From an uncultured Collinsella sp. (lineage in GTDB: Bacteria > Actinomycetota > Coriobacteriia > Coriobacteriales > Coriobacteriaceae), in assembly GCA_934617135.1 (NCBI GenBank), contig CAKTUC010000006.1, positions 1 through 40,046 of the forward strand: a stretch of 40,046 nucleotides of DNA. Direction: 5' to 3'. Shown piece after piece: positions 38,566 to 40,046 of the stretch (position 1 is its first letter; each line of letters opens with the position of its first letter). The position numbers were made by a program, and so were the translations under genes. The notes beneath the pieces were generated by a model. It searched no databases, was not told the DNA's origin, and was given only the letters and a program-made list of their open reading frames with translations.

Positions 38566-40046
38566 ATGGCAAAAAACACCGCAAACTATGGTAACGACAG
38601 TATTCGTCAGCTCAAGGACGAGGAGCGCGTACGCCTGCGCCCCGCCGTCATCTTTGGCTCGGACGGACTCGATGGCTGCGCGCACGCCGCGTTCGAGATC
38701 CTGTCCAACGCCGTTGACGAGGCGCGTCAGGGCTACGGCAAGCTCATCACCCTTACCGCATTTCGCGATGGCTCTATCCAGGTAGAGGACAACGGCCGTG
38801 GTTGCCCGCTCGACTGGAACCCCTCCGAGAAGCGCTTTAACTGGGAGCTCGTCTTTTGCGAGCTCTACGCCGGCGGCAAGTACAACAACAACCAGGGCGG
38901 CGACTATGACTTCTCGCTCGGCACCAACGGCCTGGGCTCCTGCGCGACCCAGTACGCTTCCGAGTACATGGATGTCACGGTTTGGCGCGACGGCAACAAA
39001 TACTCCCTGCACTTTAAGAAGGGCAAAGTCGTCGGCGCCAAGAAGAAGGCACTCGAGATTGAGCCCAGCGACGAGAACCGCACCGGCACCACCATCAAGT
39101 GGCGCCCCGATCTTGAGGTCTTTACCTCCATCAGCATTCCCCACGATTGGTATCGCGAGACCATGCGCCGCCAGGCCGTGGTCAACGCCAACGTGACCTT
39201 CCGCCTGCGTATTGAGGGCGACGACGGCGAATTTACCGAAGAGGATTTTTGCTATCCCAAGGGCATTGAGGACTACGTGCTCGAGAAGGTCGGTACCGAC
39301 TACCTCACCGAGCCTTTCTTTATCGAGGCCGACCGTCGCGGTCGCGACCGCGAGGACCTGCCCGACTACAACGTAAAGATCACCGCGTGCATGTGCTTCT
39401 CGCGCACCTTCATGATGCAGGAGTACTACCACAACTCGTCATGGCTCGAGAACGGCGGCTCGCCCGAAAAGGCGGCTCGCAGTGCTCTGACCAGCGCCAT
39501 CGATGCCTACATTAAGCAACAGGGCAAGTACAACAAAAACGAGAGCGGCATTAAGTGGCAAGACGTCCAGGACTGCCTGGTGCTGGTGACCAACTGCTTC
39601 TCCACCCAGACGTCCTACGAGAACCAGACCAAGAAGGCCATCAACAACCGCTTTATCCAGCAGGCCATGACGGCATTCTTCAAAGAGCGTCTCTCGACCT
39701 ATCTGATCGAGAACAAAGATGCCGCCAACAAGATCATGGAGCAGGTGCTCATCAACAAGCGCTCCCGTGAGAATGCCGAGAAAACCCGCCAGAGCATCAA
39801 GACCAATCTGCAGCAGAAGACCGATATGGCAAACCGCGTGCAGAAGTTTATCGATTGCCGCTCCAAGGACAAAACCCGCCGTGAAGTCTATATCGTAGAG
39901 GGCGACTCGGCAGCAGGCGCCATCCGCACCTCGCGCGATGCCGAGTTCCAGGGTGTCATGCCCGTCCGAGGCAAGATCCTCAACTGCCTGAAGGAGGACT
40001 ATCCGCGCATCTTTAAGTCCGACATCATCATGGACCTCATGCGCGT
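38566..40046 (+). CDS. Divergent type II topoisomerase B subunit (3' truncated by window)
   Basis: 493 codons are visible. The GHKL ATPase has EILSNAVDEA (Glu44, Asn48), DNGRG (75-79) and GTNGLG (119-124); the last replaces the GGLHGVG of canonical GyrB/ParE. The transducer follows, and the TOPRIM domain starts with VYIVEGDSAAG (Glu445) where the usual motif is EGDSAGG. This is the divergent GyrB/ParE-like form found as an extra topoisomerase in some Clostridia and Coriobacteriia, acting with a GyrA-like partner that probably lies just beyond the window. It relaxes or decatenates DNA using ATP. The upstream LexA box suggests damage induction. The start at ATG 38566 has a weak AAGAGAG site. 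Confidence 0.85.
   Translation, partial: MAKNTANYGNDSIRQLKDEERVRLRPAVIFGSDGLDGCAHAAFEILSNAVDEARQGYGKLITLTAFRDGSIQVEDNGRGCPLDWNPSEKRFNWELVFCELYAGGKYNNNQGGDYDFSLGTNGLGSCATQYASEYMDVTVWRDGNKYSLHFKKGKVVGAKKKALEIEPSDENRTGTTIKWRPDLEVFTSISIPHDWYRETMRRQAVVNANVTFRLRIEGDDGEFTEEDFCYPKGIEDYVLEKVGTDYLTEPFFIEADRRGRDREDLPDYNVKITACMCFSRTFMMQEYYHNSSWLENGGSPEKAARSALTSAIDAYIKQQGKYNKNESGIKWQDVQDCLVLVTNCFSTQTSYENQTKKAINNRFIQQAMTAFFKERLSTYLIENKDAANKIMEQVLINKRSRENAEKTRQSIKTNLQQKTDMANRVQKFIDCRSKDKTRREVYIVEGDSAAGAIRTSRDAEFQGVMPVRGKILNCLKEDYPRIFKSDIIMDLMR

Overview
The window is a dense, high-GC stretch of bacterial chromosome. Several features suggest a gut Coriobacteriia actinobacterium, most likely Collinsella or a close relative: the codon use, frequent TTG and GTG starts, palindromic extragenic repeats built on GGGACRTTCC and TGTGACAAAGGGAC, a LAGTG-type wall anchor, a CD1871A-like CXXC peptide next to a polyferredoxin and a TlpA-type lipoprotein, and a SirTM/macrodomain pair. 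The genus is inferred from gene content and was not tested by a database search. I see no rRNA, tRNA, CRISPR array, insertion sequence or prophage.

Layout. 1-10.6 kb: the end of a membrane protein, a methyltransferase, a CLC-type channel, a LOG protein with a small K+ channel, a BvgS-like hybrid kinase, an FMN split-barrel protein, a MalY/PatB C-S lyase, a TrmO-like tRNA methyltransferase, an XRE/zinc-ribbon/TipAS-like regulator and a glutaredoxin. 10.6-15.1 kb: an accessory block bracketed by two near-identical direct repeats. It holds a radical-SAM RiPP cassette (a 66-residue precursor with six Cys-Gly units, an FMN/ferredoxin protein and a radical SAM/SPASM enzyme), a divergent HxlR regulator, and a zinc-type macrodomain overlapping a SirTM-type sirtuin. 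15.1-20.8 kb: Dus, a glutaredoxin gene remnant, an unknown membrane protein and a large MacB-like ABC transporter. 21-25 kb: a thiol/electron-transfer operon (CXXC peptide, polyferredoxin, TlpA-type lipoprotein) divergent from an OmpR/HK two-component system. 25-27.1 kb: a GMP synthase lacking its amidotransferase domain, and DegV. 27.3-29 kb: a lower-GC AbiE-like toxin-antitoxin pair. 29.1-34.7 kb: a LuxR regulator followed by a 1455-residue wall-anchored protein. 34.7-38.1 kb: a DUF6773-like membrane protein with its HTH regulator, a DUF6323/DUF6179-like pair, and a lipoprotein. 38.6 kb to the end: a divergent type II topoisomerase B subunit running off the window, with a perfect LexA-type box upstream.

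The most interesting system is the RiPP cassette at 10747-12685. It matches what I recall of the bioinformatically named but functionally uncharacterised ACGX radical-SAM system. The pairing with a flavin/ferredoxin protein and a divergent HxlR regulator, and its position between recombinogenic direct repeats beside an ADP-ribosylation module, make it the best target. Several intergenic regions also hold readable control elements: a consensus promoter framed by four operator-like sites at 35.6 kb, a 22-bp perfect palindrome in the degV leader, an inverted repeat over the -10 of the toxin-antitoxin operon, triple GACCAT repeats in front of the two-component genes, and the SOS box at 38.45 kb.
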